Origin: Holophaga foetida DSM 6591
Lineage (GTDB): Bacteria > Acidobacteriota > Holophagae > Holophagales > Holophagaceae
Length of the DNA: 64,000 nucleotides
Assembly (NCBI RefSeq): GCF_000242615.2
Contig: NZ_KI912268.1
Span: 935,481-999,480 of the forward strand
Reading direction: 5' to 3'
The number at the start of each line of letters is the position of its first letter. Within the stretch, counting starts at the first letter, position 1. A model generated the notes under the pieces. That model saw only the letters and a list, made by a program, of their open reading frames with translations, was not told the DNA's origin and did no database searches. The translations under genes and the position numbers were made by a program. Below are positions 47,406 through 55,962 of this stretch, piece after piece.

Positions 47406-49004
47406 CTATCCCCCCAGGACCTCCAGGTCCACCTCTCCATCTTGCACGAAAAGCCGGGCCCGGCAGCGCTGGGCCGGAAGACTGAAGACCAGTTCCTCCA
47501 GGCTTGGCCCCCCACCCTGGAGCTGGGCCAGGAGCTCCAGCGGATCGTGGTTGAAGAACACGATCCGATCGATGGGCTCCGGTGATTCCATCAGTTCTCC
47601 GGCGTAACCGAAGTAGCTGATGAGGTCAGCGGCGATCCCCCCCATGAGTTCATCACCCCTTTCCCCGAAGAGGGCGAGGACGAAATCCCGCTGGAGCAGG
47701 GTGAGATCCTCGGCAGTCCGGCCTTCGATATACAAGGCAAATGCCTCGAAGAGCCTTGATGCGGGCATCTCCAGGGCCTCCTGGACGAGCCCGAACCAGG
47801 GCACGGCCCTGCCCTGGTTGTAGAAGGCATCACAGCCCAGGGCGATCTGCCCGGCCCGGGCCAGATCCTCTGGCGGAAAGCCGGGCGTGGCGAGGACGCT
47901 GTAGGGATTGCAGGCCTCGTATTCCAGTCCCAGGCTCGAGGCGGTCTCCGCCAGGCGGGTGCCCGGAAGCACCGAAAGCCGGAAGACGTCCAGATGGTTA
48001 GGCACCAGGCTCATGGCGAAGTCCAGACTGGCGCAGAATCCCTCCAGGGAGTCGCCGGGCAGCCCGTAGATCAGGTCGAAGCCGTAGGGAACCCCAGCCT
48101 GATGCAGCAGGAGGAGCTTGGATTCGAAGTCCTCCGGATCAAAGCTGCGGTTGATCTGCTGGAGCACCTCGTTCCGCGCGCTCTGGAGGCCGATCTGAAG
48201 GGTGCAGCGGATCCCCGCGAAGAGCTCGGCCATCTCCTGATCGATGAACTCGCTGCGGATCTCGAAGAAGAAGTGGATGTGGGGGGCCCGTTCCGCAATG
48301 AGGCGCAGGATCGCCTTGGCCTGGGGCTTGTGGAAGTTGAAGGTGGGGTCCAGGACGAAGACTTCGCCGATCCCGCTGGCGGCGAGGACCGAGAGTTCGG
48401 CCTCGACACGCTCCATGGGGATCCGGCGGATGCCCGCGGTGCCCCGGGATTCGAAGCAGAAGTCGCACTTGAAGGGACAGCCCCGGGAGAGTTCCCAGAG
48501 GGCCCCGGTATAGTTCCGCAGGTCCAGGGTTCCGTCCAGGTAGGGGGATGGCAGTGCGGCCAGGTCCGGCACCGGCGCGGGCTTGAAGGAAACCGGGAGT
48601 TCCTCGCCACCCAGGAGCCTTCCCATGGCCTCCTGGATGAGCGCCTCACCCTCCCCGGGCAGCACGAAATCGATGGCGGGAGCTGCCAATATCCCCTCCA
48701 GATCCGCCGTGGCCTCGGCCCCACCGGCGAAGAGGACGAGGCCAGGCTTCCGGGCCTTCAGGATCGCCGCGATCTCCAGGAAGAGAGTCCGGTTCCAGAC
48801 GTAGATGGAGAGCCCCACGGCCTCCGGGTCCGAGGCCAGGATCAGCTCAGCACATTCGCGGGCGGGCTGGGCCAGAAAGAGGTCCAGAACCAGGGTCTCG
48901 ACTGTAGGCAGGGACTGTTTGAGCACCGAGGCGAGCATGGCAGGCCCCAGGGGCACGGCCCGGGGAGATGGTTCTATGTGAAGGGCCGCCAGCACGAGCT
49001 TCAT
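47406..49004 (-). CDS. B12-binding-domain radical SAM protein
   Basis: A 532-residue protein. The N-terminal cobalamin-binding-like domain (about 1-140, LAALHIEPSPRAVPLGPAML, AVGLSIYVWNRTLFLEI, FAGGAEATAD) precedes a radical SAM domain with LSRGCPFKCDFCFESRG (CxxxCxxC). TFNFHKPQAKAILRLI and GYGLPGD-type FDLIYGLPGDSLEGF follow. The C-terminal region is of the DUF4080 type. The canonical B12 DxHxxG motif is not evident, so cobalamin binding is uncertain. Such enzymes methylate or rearrange unactivated carbons; the substrate is unknown. Likely co-transcribed with rsmH. Confidence 0.85.
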   Translation of the reverse strand: MKLVLAALHIEPSPRAVPLGPAMLASVLKQSLPTVETLVLDLFLAQPARECAELILASDPEAVGLSIYVWNRTLFLEIAAILKARKPGLVLFAGGAEATADLEGILAAPAIDFVLPGEGEALIQEAMGRLLGGEELPVSFKPAPVPDLAALPSPYLDGTLDLRNYTGALWELSRGCPFKCDFCFESRGTAGIRRIPMERVEAELSVLAASGIGEVFVLDPTFNFHKPQAKAILRLIAERAPHIHFFFEIRSEFIDQEMAELFAGIRCTLQIGLQSARNEVLQQINRSFDPEDFESKLLLLHQAGVPYGFDLIYGLPGDSLEGFCASLDFAMSLVPNHLDVFRLSVLPGTRLAETASSLGLEYEACNPYSVLATPGFPPEDLARAGQIALGCDAFYNQGRAVPWFGLVQEALEMPASRLFEAFALYIEGRTAEDLTLLQRDFVLALFGERGDELMGGIAADLISYFGYAGELMESPEPIDRIVFFNHDPLELLAQLQGGGPSLEELVFSLPAQRCRARLFVQDGEVDLEVLGG

Positions 49005-49079
49005 GATTCCGCCTTACAGCGATCCTAACCGCTTCGGCATCGGAACCCGGTGTGGACGGGATCCCTCCCGGCGATTTCC

Positions 49080-49109
49080 TTGACAAGTCACCATACGGTG
49101 ACTTATGGT
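49080..49109 (+). promoter_or_regulatory. TetR promoter with palindromic operator
   Basis: TTGACA (49080-49085) and TATGGT (49104-49109) with an 18-base spacer form a plausible sigma70 promoter. The spacer is occupied by the inverted repeat AAGTCACC-ATAC-GGTGACTT (49085-49104). The GTCACC/GGTGAC core recurs at 49908-49923. Binding there by the TetR product would repress its own gene. Confidence 0.7.
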
Positions 49110-49127
49110 CGAGACACGGAGATGCCC

Positions 49128-49778
49128 ATGTCAACCCGAGCCAAGAAAAGCCCTCCTCGTGCTCGAGACGCGGAAGCCACCCGTGCCCTGATCCTTGAAG
49201 CGGTGGGGCGCCTGCTGGTCCGAGAGGGCTTCGGCGCCCTGGGGGTGAATGCTGTCGCCAGGGAAGCGGGTGTAGACAAGGTCCTCATCTACCGGTACTT
49301 CGGCGGCATGGATGCCCTGCTGGAGGCCTGGGGGGAGGATCCCAACTTCTGGCCCACCGTGGCGGAAACCCTGGGGGAAGAGCCAGAGCAGGATGCCGCC
49401 AACCTTGCTTCCGGCATGCTTAAACGGCACATCCAGGCCCTTCGCAAGCGTCCCCAGACCCTTGAGGTGCTGGCCTGGGAGGCCACGACCCGCCATCCCT
49501 TGACCAGCATTCTGGCGCGGATCCGCGAAACCCGATCCGAGGAATTGATGGCTGCTCTCCCCACCGGCATGTTCTCCCCGGAAGTCGATCTGCCGGCCCT
49601 CTCCGCCATCATCGGCGCAGGCCTGCAGCACCTCCTGCTCCGCTCCCGCACGGTGAATGTCTTCAGTGGCATTCCCATCAGCTCTCCCGAGGGATGGCAG
49701 CGGCTGGAGGCCACCCTGGATGTTCTCTGTGAGCGGATATTCCCAGTCGAACCACGCACGCATCGGGGCGCCAAATAA
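49128..49778 (+). CDS. TetR-family transcriptional regulator
   Basis: A 216-residue repressor. The N-terminal helix-turn-helix domain reads TRALILEAVGRLLVREGFGA then VNAVAREAGVDKVLIYRYFG, the standard TetR pattern. The C-terminal ligand/dimer domain is unassigned. The start at 49128 is preferred over 49122 because GGAG lies 6 bases upstream. A matching palindrome in its promoter and another before the next gene suggest it controls itself and the outer-membrane-like protein gene at 49944. The inducer is unknown. Confidence 0.9.
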   Translation: MSTRAKKSPPRARDAEATRALILEAVGRLLVREGFGALGVNAVAREAGVDKVLIYRYFGGMDALLEAWGEDPNFWPTVAETLGEEPEQDAANLASGMLKRHIQALRKRPQTLEVLAWEATTRHPLTSILARIRETRSEELMAALPTGMFSPEVDLPALSAIIGAGLQHLLLRSRTVNVFSGIPISSPEGWQRLEATLDVLCERIFPVEPRTHRGAK

Positions 49779-49907
49779 GCCTTGCAGTCCGGTTTGTTCC
49801 GCCACGGATCCTCGCACCACTCACGTGAATGCCTGTTCATGCACTTGATGGACCGTGATCTGGCCCTTGCTGCCCTCCTCCTTCACAGGCCCCGTCGCAG
49901 GCCAAAT

Positions 49908-49923
49908 GTCACCAATTGGTGAC
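49908..49923 (+). promoter_or_regulatory. Second TetR operator
   Basis: Perfect 16-bp palindrome GTCACC-AATT-GGTGAC, 21 bases before the start of the secreted-protein gene. It shares both half-sites with the operator in the tetR promoter, and repression there would block transcription or translation of that gene. Confidence 0.7.
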
Positions 49924-49943
49924 TCACCAGAAAGGGAATCCCA

Positions 49944-50489
49944 ATGTCCCGTCGCACCACCACGCTACTCCTGAGCCTCGGCCTGACCCTGTCGGCCCAA
50001 GCGCCACCAACCCCGCTCTCATGGAGCACGGAGGTCGATGTGCTGCCTGTGGCAACCGGAGGCTGGTATGGCTCCCTTGCCGCAGGAAGGGGCCATTGGC
50101 GGTTCCGCGGCGTGGTGGCGGAGGTCCATTTGCCCGATACCTTTGCACCCAAGGGCTGGGAAGGGGCACGCACCCAGGCGACAGCACTCCTCGTGGATCA
50201 TTTCTTGCGCCCCGGCTTTGTCGGCCCATGGATCGGCGGCGGGGTTGAGCGGTGGGACGAGCGTTTGCGAGCGGAAGGTCGGCAGGAAAGAGTGCGACTC
50301 CAGAGTATCCAAGCCACCCTTGGTGGCGGCTGGGTCTTCGAACTGGGGCGGGGATTCACCTTGAATCCGTGGTGCGCCCTGCACCAGCGAGTCGCTGGAG
50401 ACAGAAAGGCCATCGCAGGCGGCAGGGTCTGCCGACCAGAGCCTCTCCAGGCCGAAGCCTCCATCAAGCTGGGCTATTCATGGCACTAG
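49944..50489 (+). CDS. Exported beta-rich protein, probable TetR target
   Basis: A 181-residue protein with signal peptide MSRRTTTLLLSLGLTLSAQA. The mature part alternates hydrophobic and polar residues and is rich in Gly, Trp and Arg (GGWYGSLAAGRGHWRFRGVV, PGFVGPWIGGGVERW, ATLGGGWVFELGRGFTLNPW). It ends in an aromatic-ended strand (ASIKLGYSWH), features of a small outer-membrane beta-barrel. No family is recognised. The palindrome immediately upstream implies control by the adjacent TetR protein. Confidence 0.75.
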   Translation: MSRRTTTLLLSLGLTLSAQAPPTPLSWSTEVDVLPVATGGWYGSLAAGRGHWRFRGVVAEVHLPDTFAPKGWEGARTQATALLVDHFLRPGFVGPWIGGGVERWDERLRAEGRQERVRLQSIQATLGGGWVFELGRGFTLNPWCALHQRVAGDRKAIAGGRVCRPEPLQAEASIKLGYSWH

Positions 50490-50682
50490 GTTCCCAGATC
50501 AACGGGGACATAGCCATTGGATTTATCGATTGTTGGCAATCCTTTTCCCCTGAATCCCCTTCATCCTGGCCACTGCTCTTCTTTTCATTTTTTGCCAGGA
50601 TAAAGGGTATAAACAGGATGGAAACCATCCAACAAAACATTGGCATCCTCAACCATCCATGGACGCCATCCCGATCCGGGGT
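50490..50682. repeat. Degenerate GGATGAA-class inverted repeat
   Basis: CCTGAATCCCCTTCATCCTG (50549-50568) is mirrored by CAGGATAAAGGGTATAAACAGG (50596-50617, partly mismatched), giving a hairpin of about 70 bases. It is a short, more diverged member of the repeat family. No gene is seen in this stretch. Confidence 0.5.
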
Positions 50683-50820
50683 TCACTTCTTCTTTTTGGC
50701 AGGCATTAAAGGTGTTTTTACAGCAGGTGCCAGCAATTTGCTGTCCATGACCCCTCCTCCTCGCGTCGCTCCGTGGACCACGGGAGGCTTGGCTTTTTTG
50801 GGTTTCTTATCGTTGGACAT
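50683..50820 (-). CDS. Small Lys-rich protein, 45 aa
   Basis: A 45-residue frame starting MSNDKKPKKAKPPVV and ending LMPAKKKK. It is strongly basic, with Lys clusters at both ends, a Gly-rich middle (TRGGGVM), no Cys and no hydrophobic segment. A GAGG lies a few bases before the ATG. It follows the polyprenyl synthetase gene by about 100 bases on the same strand, so it could be co-transcribed. No family is recognised; nucleic-acid or ribosome binding is possible from charge alone. Short enough that chance cannot be excluded. Confidence 0.45.
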   Translation of the reverse strand: MSNDKKPKKAKPPVVHGATRGGGVMDSKLLAPAVKTPLMPAKKKK

Positions 50821-50924
50821 AGGTCCTCTTGGGCGACACCGGTCCGCATAGGATCAGGTCTTTCCCCATCATGGGCGCAATGCCTTCCCGTTCCCGGATT
50901 TCTTCGGTTTTATTCCAGCGTCGC

Positions 50925-51917
50925 CTACTTGCTCCGCTCCAGCAGCACTTCCGGGATTTCCACCAGGAGCTTGCGGATGCCTGCATCACCTTGAACCCCG
51001 GCGAGGGCCTCCACGGCGGCCCGGCTGGCGGCCTGAGCCAGGGCGCGGGTCTCGGAGAGGGCATCGTGCTTCTGGATGAGGCTCCGGAGTTCGGCCTCGT
51101 CGGCCAGGGAGATGGGAGCGGATTCCCCGGCGGCCCAGATGCGCTCCACAATGGCCCTGGCTTCGGGAACCCGCTCCAACAGGGTGAGCATGGGGAGGGT
51201 CAGCTTGCCTTCCCGCAGATCCGAGAAGGCGGGCTTGCCGAGCTGTTCGCTGGTGGCGGTGTAGTCCAGAAGGTCATCGACCAGCTGGAAGGCCCGCCCG
51301 ACCTCCAGGCCATAGTGGCGCATGGCCTCGCAATCAGCCTGGGAACGCTGCGCCAGTACAGCTCCGGACTCCGTGCAGCCCGAGAAGAGGAGGGCCGTCT
51401 TACGCTCCTGGATGTCGAAGTAGTCCTGCCGGGAGGTGTCCATGCGGAAGAGCACATGGTTCTGGATCAGCTCACCCTCGATCATGCGGGTGGTGACTTC
51501 TGCGAAGATCTCCATCATCCGCCAGGACCTGGCCTGGATGGCACTGGACATGGAGTGGAGATAGAGCAGGTCTCCGAAAAGCACCGTCAAGGTGTTGCCC
51601 CAGAGGGCATTGAGGGTGGGCTTGGAACGCCGGAGCTCGGCGTGGTCGATCACATCGTCGTGGATCAGGGTTGCGGTGTGGACCAGCTCGAAGACCGCCC
51701 CGAAACGCACGTCCAGATCCGAGTCATGCCCGCAGAAACGGCTCGAAAGCAGCACCAGGGCGGGACGCAGGCGCTTGCCCTGTCCTTCCCGGATGTGGTC
51801 CGCCAGCTTCTGCACCAGGGGCACGTCGCTCTGCAACGTGCGCTTGAGCTCCTCCTCCACCGCCGAGAGCCTCGACTGAATGGGGGCGAAGTAGCGGGCA
51901 AGGCTGATTCTCTTCAT
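50925..51917 (-). CDS. Trans-polyprenyl diphosphate synthase
   Basis: A 330-residue polyprenyl synthetase (IspB/HepT-like). The first Asp-rich motif is LIHDDVIDHAELRR, preceded by GKRLRPALVLLSSR. The second Asp-rich motif is FQLVDDLLDYTAT. It elongates isoprenyl diphosphate chains, most likely for the menaquinone or ubiquinone side chain. The start at 51917 fits family length; the ATG lies just after the yajQ stop (51920). The two genes are nearly contiguous, so they probably share a transcript. Confidence 0.93.
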   Translation of the reverse strand: MKRISLARYFAPIQSRLSAVEEELKRTLQSDVPLVQKLADHIREGQGKRLRPALVLLSSRFCGHDSDLDVRFGAVFELVHTATLIHDDVIDHAELRRSKPTLNALWGNTLTVLFGDLLYLHSMSSAIQARSWRMMEIFAEVTTRMIEGELIQNHVLFRMDTSRQDYFDIQERKTALLFSGCTESGAVLAQRSQADCEAMRHYGLEVGRAFQLVDDLLDYTATSEQLGKPAFSDLREGKLTLPMLTLLERVPEARAIVERIWAAGESAPISLADEAELRSLIQKHDALSETRALAQAASRAAVEALAGVQGDAGIRKLLVEIPEVLLERSK

Positions 51918-51919
51918 CA

Positions 51920-52417
51920 CTAGCTTCGGAAGTTGGTGAACTGGAGCTCCAGCCCCTGGTCGTTCTTCTTGAGGAGGGCCATGCACTCCTGGAGGTCATC
52001 CTTGCTCTTGCCGGTGACCCGCACCTGATCTCCCTGGATGGAGGCCTGGACCTTGAGCTTGGCATCCTTGATGACCTTCACCAGGGCCTTGGCCTTGTCG
52101 CCGGGAACCCCTTGGAGGATCTTGATCTCCTGGCGCACGGTCCCCTTGGTGGCGGGCTCGACCTTGCCGTATTCCAGGTTCTTGATGCTCACGCCCCGCT
52201 TGAAGAGCTTGGACTGTAGCACGTCGATGACGGCCGTGAGCCTCGCCTCGTCATCGCTCTTGAGGGCGAGGACGCTGTCGTCCTTGAGCTCGATGTCGGA
52301 GATGGAGCCCTTGAAGTCATAGCGCTGGGCGATCTCCTTCATGGCCTGGACGATGGAGTTTTTCACCTCGTCCATGTTCACCTTGGATACGACATCAAAC
52401 GAGCATTCACTGGCCAT
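51920..52417 (-). CDS. YajQ-family nucleotide-binding protein
   Basis: A 165-residue YajQ/DUF520 protein. Diagnostic blocks are [49 protein letters not shown] and [20 protein letters not shown]. Relatives bind tRNA/nucleotides, and in Xanthomonas and Pseudomonas bind cyclic di-GMP; which applies here is unknown. It lies just upstream of the polyprenyl synthetase gene and downstream of the Nudix gene on the same strand, with short gaps. Confidence 0.93.
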   Translation of the reverse strand: MASECSFDVVSKVNMDEVKNSIVQAMKEIAQRYDFKGSISDIELKDDSVLALKSDDEARLTAVIDVLQSKLFKRGVSIKNLEYGKVEPATKGTVRQEIKILQGVPGDKAKALVKVIKDAKLKVQASIQGDQVRVTGKSKDDLQECMALLKKNDQGLELQFTNFRS

Positions 52418-52444
52418 GCGGTCCTCCCTAGCGTCTGGATGGAT

Positions 52445-53053
52445 CTAATCTACCAGGGAAGCGTGCCGGAATGCCTCCCAGCCCTCCCATAGGGTGAGAC
52501 GGAGGAAGGCCGCCAGCACCAGGGCATGGGTGACGCCGCCGGAACGCATGCGATCCCGCCACTCCTCCCAGCGGTAGGCCCAGACCCGCAGCTCCTCCGA
52601 GGGGTCCAGGTCCAGGGGAGCCACGGAGCGGCACCCCAGGGCCAGGAAGAAGTGGCAGCGATTGTTCTGAACCGCAGGATTGGGTTCGCAGAAGCCCAGG
52701 CTGACCCAGCGCTCCGAGGCGTAGCCGGTCTCTTCCAGCAGTTCCCGCTGGGCGGAGCAGAGGGGTTCCTCCCCCGCCTCGCAGACCCCCCCGATGATCT
52801 CCTGGGTAGAGGCGTCGATGCCATGCCGGAACTGCTCCACCACCAGCAATTCCCCCTCCTCGGTGAAGGCGATGACATTGACCCAGTCCGGGCAGATGAG
52901 CCGGGTGAAGACATGTTCCCGGGAAGTGTGGGGCGAACTGCGCCGGGCGGCGATCTGGCTGAAGAGCCTGGATTCGGCGGTGGTCTTCGAATCGCGCTCC
53001 TCCCATGGGGTCTCAGGATCGAAGCCGGGGGAGTGGGTGGCAAGCAGTCGCAT
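52445..53053 (-). CDS. Nudix hydrolase
   Basis: A 202-residue Nudix hydrolase. The full Nudix box is present (GVCEAGEEPLCSAQRELLEE, then TGY), fitting GX5EX7REUXEEXGU. The strand VNVIAFTEEGELLVVEQFRH before it and the GxxEPNPAVQNNRCHFFLA segment after it resemble ADP-ribose pyrophosphatase-type members. It cleaves a nucleoside diphosphate linked to another moiety. A metal-dependent housecleaning role is likely. The preceding 5' region is divergent from a small plus-strand gene at 53111. Confidence 0.88.
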   Translation of the reverse strand: MRLLATHSPGFDPETPWEERDSKTTAESRLFSQIAARRSSPHTSREHVFTRLICPDWVNVIAFTEEGELLVVEQFRHGIDASTQEIIGGVCEAGEEPLCSAQRELLEETGYASERWVSLGFCEPNPAVQNNRCHFFLALGCRSVAPLDLDPSEELRVWAYRWEEWRDRMRSGGVTHALVLAAFLRLTLWEGWEAFRHASLVD

Positions 53054-53110
53054 CCCTTGACTTTAACGCCAATGCCCCTCCGGCATCCAAGTCAGCACGG
53101 GAGCTGGTTC

Positions 53111-53302
53111 ATGAAGGTAAGCATCCGAATGCATCGCTTGACGGACGGCCGGGAGGTGCTTCGCTGCCGCGAGGCCATCTGCAGCTACTGCCCGGTTCGC
53201 CGGGAGGCTTTGAAGTGCAGATTGCGCAGTGACATCGCCCTGGTTTTTGACCGCGAAGAGGAGCAGGAAGAACCGAAAGAGGCCCCCGAAGACAAGGCAT
53301 AG
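53111..53302 (+). CDS. Small Cys-containing protein, 63 aa
   Basis: Sixty-three residues: MKVSIRMHRLTDGREVLRCR then a Cys cluster (CREAICSYCPVRREALKC) and an acidic tail (EEEQEEPKEAPED). The cysteine spacing could hold a zinc ion or an Fe-S cluster, but I know no family. GGGAG lies 7 bases before the ATG, which supports translation. The lipoprotein gene begins 37 bases later on the same strand. The same frame is open far upstream, antisense to the Nudix gene. Confidence 0.6.
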   Translation: MKVSIRMHRLTDGREVLRCREAICSYCPVRREALKCRLRSDIALVFDREEEQEEPKEAPEDKA

Positions 53303-53339
53303 CCTTTTTCCAGCGGCAGGTTGGTGCTATGGTTCGGCC

Positions 53340-53951
53340 ATGCGCCCCTTATTTACCGCAGCCATCCTGGCCCTCCTGACCGCCTGCAGCTCCGAGGATC
53401 CCCGTCTCCCTCAGAAGCTCTACGACGACGCCGTGGCCATGAGCCAGCAGGGCAGGCTCCTGGAAGCCAAGACCATGATGGAAGAGCTTTCGGCCAAGTA
53501 CCCGGACACCCCTGCGGGCCAGCATGCCCACCAGGACGTCTTCCTGATCGAGATCCAGGTAAAGCGGGAACTGGAGGAGCGCCAGAGGCAGGTTCGCAGC
53601 ATCATGAAGCGCACTACCGACGCCCTCATCCGCTACCGGGAGAAGCACGGCGAGTACCCCACGGAGCTGAAAGTCTTGGCCCCGGACTACCTGGAGCAGG
53701 TGCCGGAAACGCCCTGGGGACACCCCTTCCACTACCGGGCCTTCGTTTCGCGCCCCACGGAAGAGGTCCGCCACGGCCGCAACACCGCCATGCGCTTCAA
53801 CACCAAGCTGGATTCCTACTTCCTGGTCTGCCTGGGCACCGATCTCCAGCCCGAGGGCCAGGATATGGCCACCGACATCAAGATCTACAACGGCGTGCCA
53901 TACAGCGAGAAGCTTCTTCCCACCATCCCCCTGCCCCAGCCCGTGAGATGA
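53340..53951 (+). CDS. Pseudopilin-G-like lipoprotein
   Basis: A 203-residue lipoprotein (signal MRPLFTAAILALLTAC, lipobox LTAC). A tetratricopeptide-like helical pair (YDDAVAMSQQGRLLEAKTMM, about 28-60) is followed by a coiled helix. Then comes a C-terminal segment resembling the GspG pseudopilin globular domain: YREKHGEYPTELKVLAPDYL, and VPETPWGHPFHYR. The N-terminal prepilin peptidase site of true GspG is absent, so this is a lipid-anchored relative of unknown role. Its stop overlaps the next ATG (ATGA). Confidence 0.78.
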   Translation: MRPLFTAAILALLTACSSEDPRLPQKLYDDAVAMSQQGRLLEAKTMMEELSAKYPDTPAGQHAHQDVFLIEIQVKRELEERQRQVRSIMKRTTDALIRYREKHGEYPTELKVLAPDYLEQVPETPWGHPFHYRAFVSRPTEEVRHGRNTAMRFNTKLDSYFLVCLGTDLQPEGQDMATDIKIYNGVPYSEKLLPTIPLPQPVR

Positions 53952-54970
53952 GCCCCATGGCCGAGACCGCGATCACCTTTGATGATGTCCTGCTGATCCC
54001 GGCCTACAACCATCACGAATCCCGAAGGCTGGTGGACACCAGCGTGACGGACAAGAGCGGAAGGCTGAAACTCGGACTGCCGGTGATGACGGCCAACATG
54101 GACACCGTCACCGAGGACGCCATGGCCAACTTCATCGGCGGGAAGGGCGGCATCGGCATTCTGCACCGCTTCTGCTCCGTAGAGGAGAACCTGGCCATGT
54201 TCCGGCGCTGCAGCCATCCCACCTTCATCTCAGTCGGCACGGCGGAGGGCGAGATGGAGCGGGTGGAGGCCCTTCGCGATGCGGGAGCCGACTATTTCTG
54301 CGTGGATGTGGCCCATGGCCACGCCCGATACGTCGGCAAGATGGTCAAACGCATCCGGCAGATGATCCCCGAGGCCTGCATCATGGCGGGCAACGTGGCA
54401 ACTTACGCCGGGGCGGACTACCTGGCGTCGGTGAAGGCCGACATCGTGAAGGTGGGCATCGGCCCCGGAAGCGTCTGCACCACCCGCATCAAGACAGGCT
54501 TCGGTGTGCCCCAGCTCACGGCCATCCAGGAGTGCGCCAGGGCGGACCGCTCCATCGTGGCGGACGGCGGGATACGCACACCCGGCGACATCGTCAAGGC
54601 CCTGGCCTTCGGCGCGGACTTCGTGATGATCGGAGGGATGCTGGCGGGCACGCGTCCCACGCCAGGCGAGGCGGTCCTCGGCAAGGACGGCCGCCCCTGC
54701 AAGGTCTACCGGGGCATGGCCAGCAAGGAGGCCGCCGACGATCACCTGGGGGGCCTCACCGGCTGGAAGACGGCGGAGGGGGTCGCCACCACCGTCCCCT
54801 GCCGGGAGGACGAGGACGAGATCATCGCCGATATCGTCGGCGGCCTGCGGTCGGGCCTGACCTACGCCGGAGCCAACACCATCCGGGAACTCCAGCGCAA
54901 GCTCAACTATGTCATGGTCTCCCATGCGGGCAGGATCGAGAGTCTGCCCCACAAGACCCTGGAGCGATAG
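53948..54970 (+). CDS. guaC: GMP reductase / IMP dehydrogenase-family protein
   Basis: A 340-residue TIM-barrel protein of the IMPDH/GMPR family without CBS domains. FDDVLLIPAYN opens the barrel; IGPGSVCTTRIKTGFGVPQL holds the catalytic Cys and the Thr-Arg loop with the KTG residues seen in GMP reductase. VADGGIRTPGDIVKAL and YRGMASKEAA follow. Length (typical GuaC about 345) and the KTG loop favour NADPH-dependent reduction of GMP to IMP over IMPDH (about 490 residues). The start may be 53948 or 53957; the first overlaps the preceding stop. CBS-less IMPDH remains a less likely alternative. Confidence 0.85.
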   Translation: MSPMAETAITFDDVLLIPAYNHHESRRLVDTSVTDKSGRLKLGLPVMTANMDTVTEDAMANFIGGKGGIGILHRFCSVEENLAMFRRCSHPTFISVGTAEGEMERVEALRDAGADYFCVDVAHGHARYVGKMVKRIRQMIPEACIMAGNVATYAGADYLASVKADIVKVGIGPGSVCTTRIKTGFGVPQLTAIQECARADRSIVADGGIRTPGDIVKALAFGADFVMIGGMLAGTRPTPGEAVLGKDGRPCKVYRGMASKEAADDHLGGLTGWKTAEGVATTVPCREDEDEIIADIVGGLRSGLTYAGANTIRELQRKLNYVMVSHAGRIESLPHKTLER

Positions 54971-54973
54971 CCT

Positions 54974-55939
54974 ATGGCCGCTGCCGCCTATGCCTACCTC
55001 CTGGATGGAAAGGGAGGCGCCCGTGCCCTGGGGGAAGACGAGATCCGGGATTGGGATCCTGAGCAGGGCGTAATCTGGCTCCACTTCGACTACACGAACC
55101 CGGACGCCCAGCGCTGGCTCATGGAGGAAAGCGGGCTGGACAGCATCGCCTCCGAGGCCCTCCTGGCCGAAGAAACCCGCCCGCGAACCCTCTTCCTGGG
55201 GGAAAGCGCCGTCATGGCACTCCGGGGCGTCAATCTGAACCCTGGTGCCGATCCCGAGGACATGGTCTCCATCCGGGTCTGCATCGAGGAGGGGCGGATC
55301 CTGAGCACCCAGCGCAGGAAGCTTCAGTCCGTGGAGGAGCTCGCCTTTGAGATCCAGCACGGCAGGGGGCCAAAGAGCCCTGGGGATTTCATCGTCGAAC
55401 TGGTGGACCGCCTCACGACCCGGGTTGAGGACACCCTGGATGATCTGGACAACCTGACCACAGCCATCGAAGAGGATGTCGAAAAGGAAGGCGACGCGGA
55501 GATCCGGAACCGGATTTCCACCATGAGGAGACAAGCCCTCATGCTCCGCCGCTACATGGCCCCTCAGCGGGAAGCCCTGATGAAACTGGGATCCGGGAAC
55601 TGCCCCCTCCTCACTACCCGGAATCTGGCCGATCTGCACGAGACCATGGATCGCCTGATCCGGCACCTGGAGGATCTGGACAGCCTCAAGGACCGGGCCG
55701 CGGTCATCCAGGAGCAGCTCTCCCACCGCTATTCAGAGCAGCTCAACAGCCGCATGTACATCCTTTCGCTCCTCACGGCCTTCTTCCTGCCCCTGAGCTT
55801 CCTCACGGGACTCCTGGGCATCAATATCGGCGGCATCCCCGGCTCCCGGAACGAAAAGGCATTTTTCGAGTTTCTGGGCCTGCTGGCGGTGGTCATCGTG
55901 GTGCAGATCGTGATCTTCCGGAAGAAGCGCTGGATCTGA
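54974..55939 (+). CDS. CorA/ZntB-type divalent cation transporter
   Basis: A 321-residue CorA-superfamily protein. A large cytoplasmic domain (about 1-255, including long helices with VELVDRLTTRVEDTLDDLDN) precedes two C-terminal helices (ILSLLTAFFLPLSFLTGLLG, and LGLLAVVIVVQIVIF). The signature loop reads GINIGGIPG, the ZntB-like variant (GxN) of the CorA GMN motif. It moves Zn2+ or Mg2+ across the inner membrane. It begins 3 bases after guaC and precedes the coaE-tldD gene by 23 bases, so the run is probably one operon. Confidence 0.9.
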   Translation: MAAAAYAYLLDGKGGARALGEDEIRDWDPEQGVIWLHFDYTNPDAQRWLMEESGLDSIASEALLAEETRPRTLFLGESAVMALRGVNLNPGADPEDMVSIRVCIEEGRILSTQRRKLQSVEELAFEIQHGRGPKSPGDFIVELVDRLTTRVEDTLDDLDNLTTAIEEDVEKEGDAEIRNRISTMRRQALMLRRYMAPQREALMKLGSGNCPLLTTRNLADLHETMDRLIRHLEDLDSLKDRAAVIQEQLSHRYSEQLNSRMYILSLLTAFFLPLSFLTGLLGINIGGIPGSRNEKAFFEFLGLLAVVIVVQIVIFRKKRWI

Positions 55940-55962
55940 GCGAATGTTGCGATAGTTGAGGT

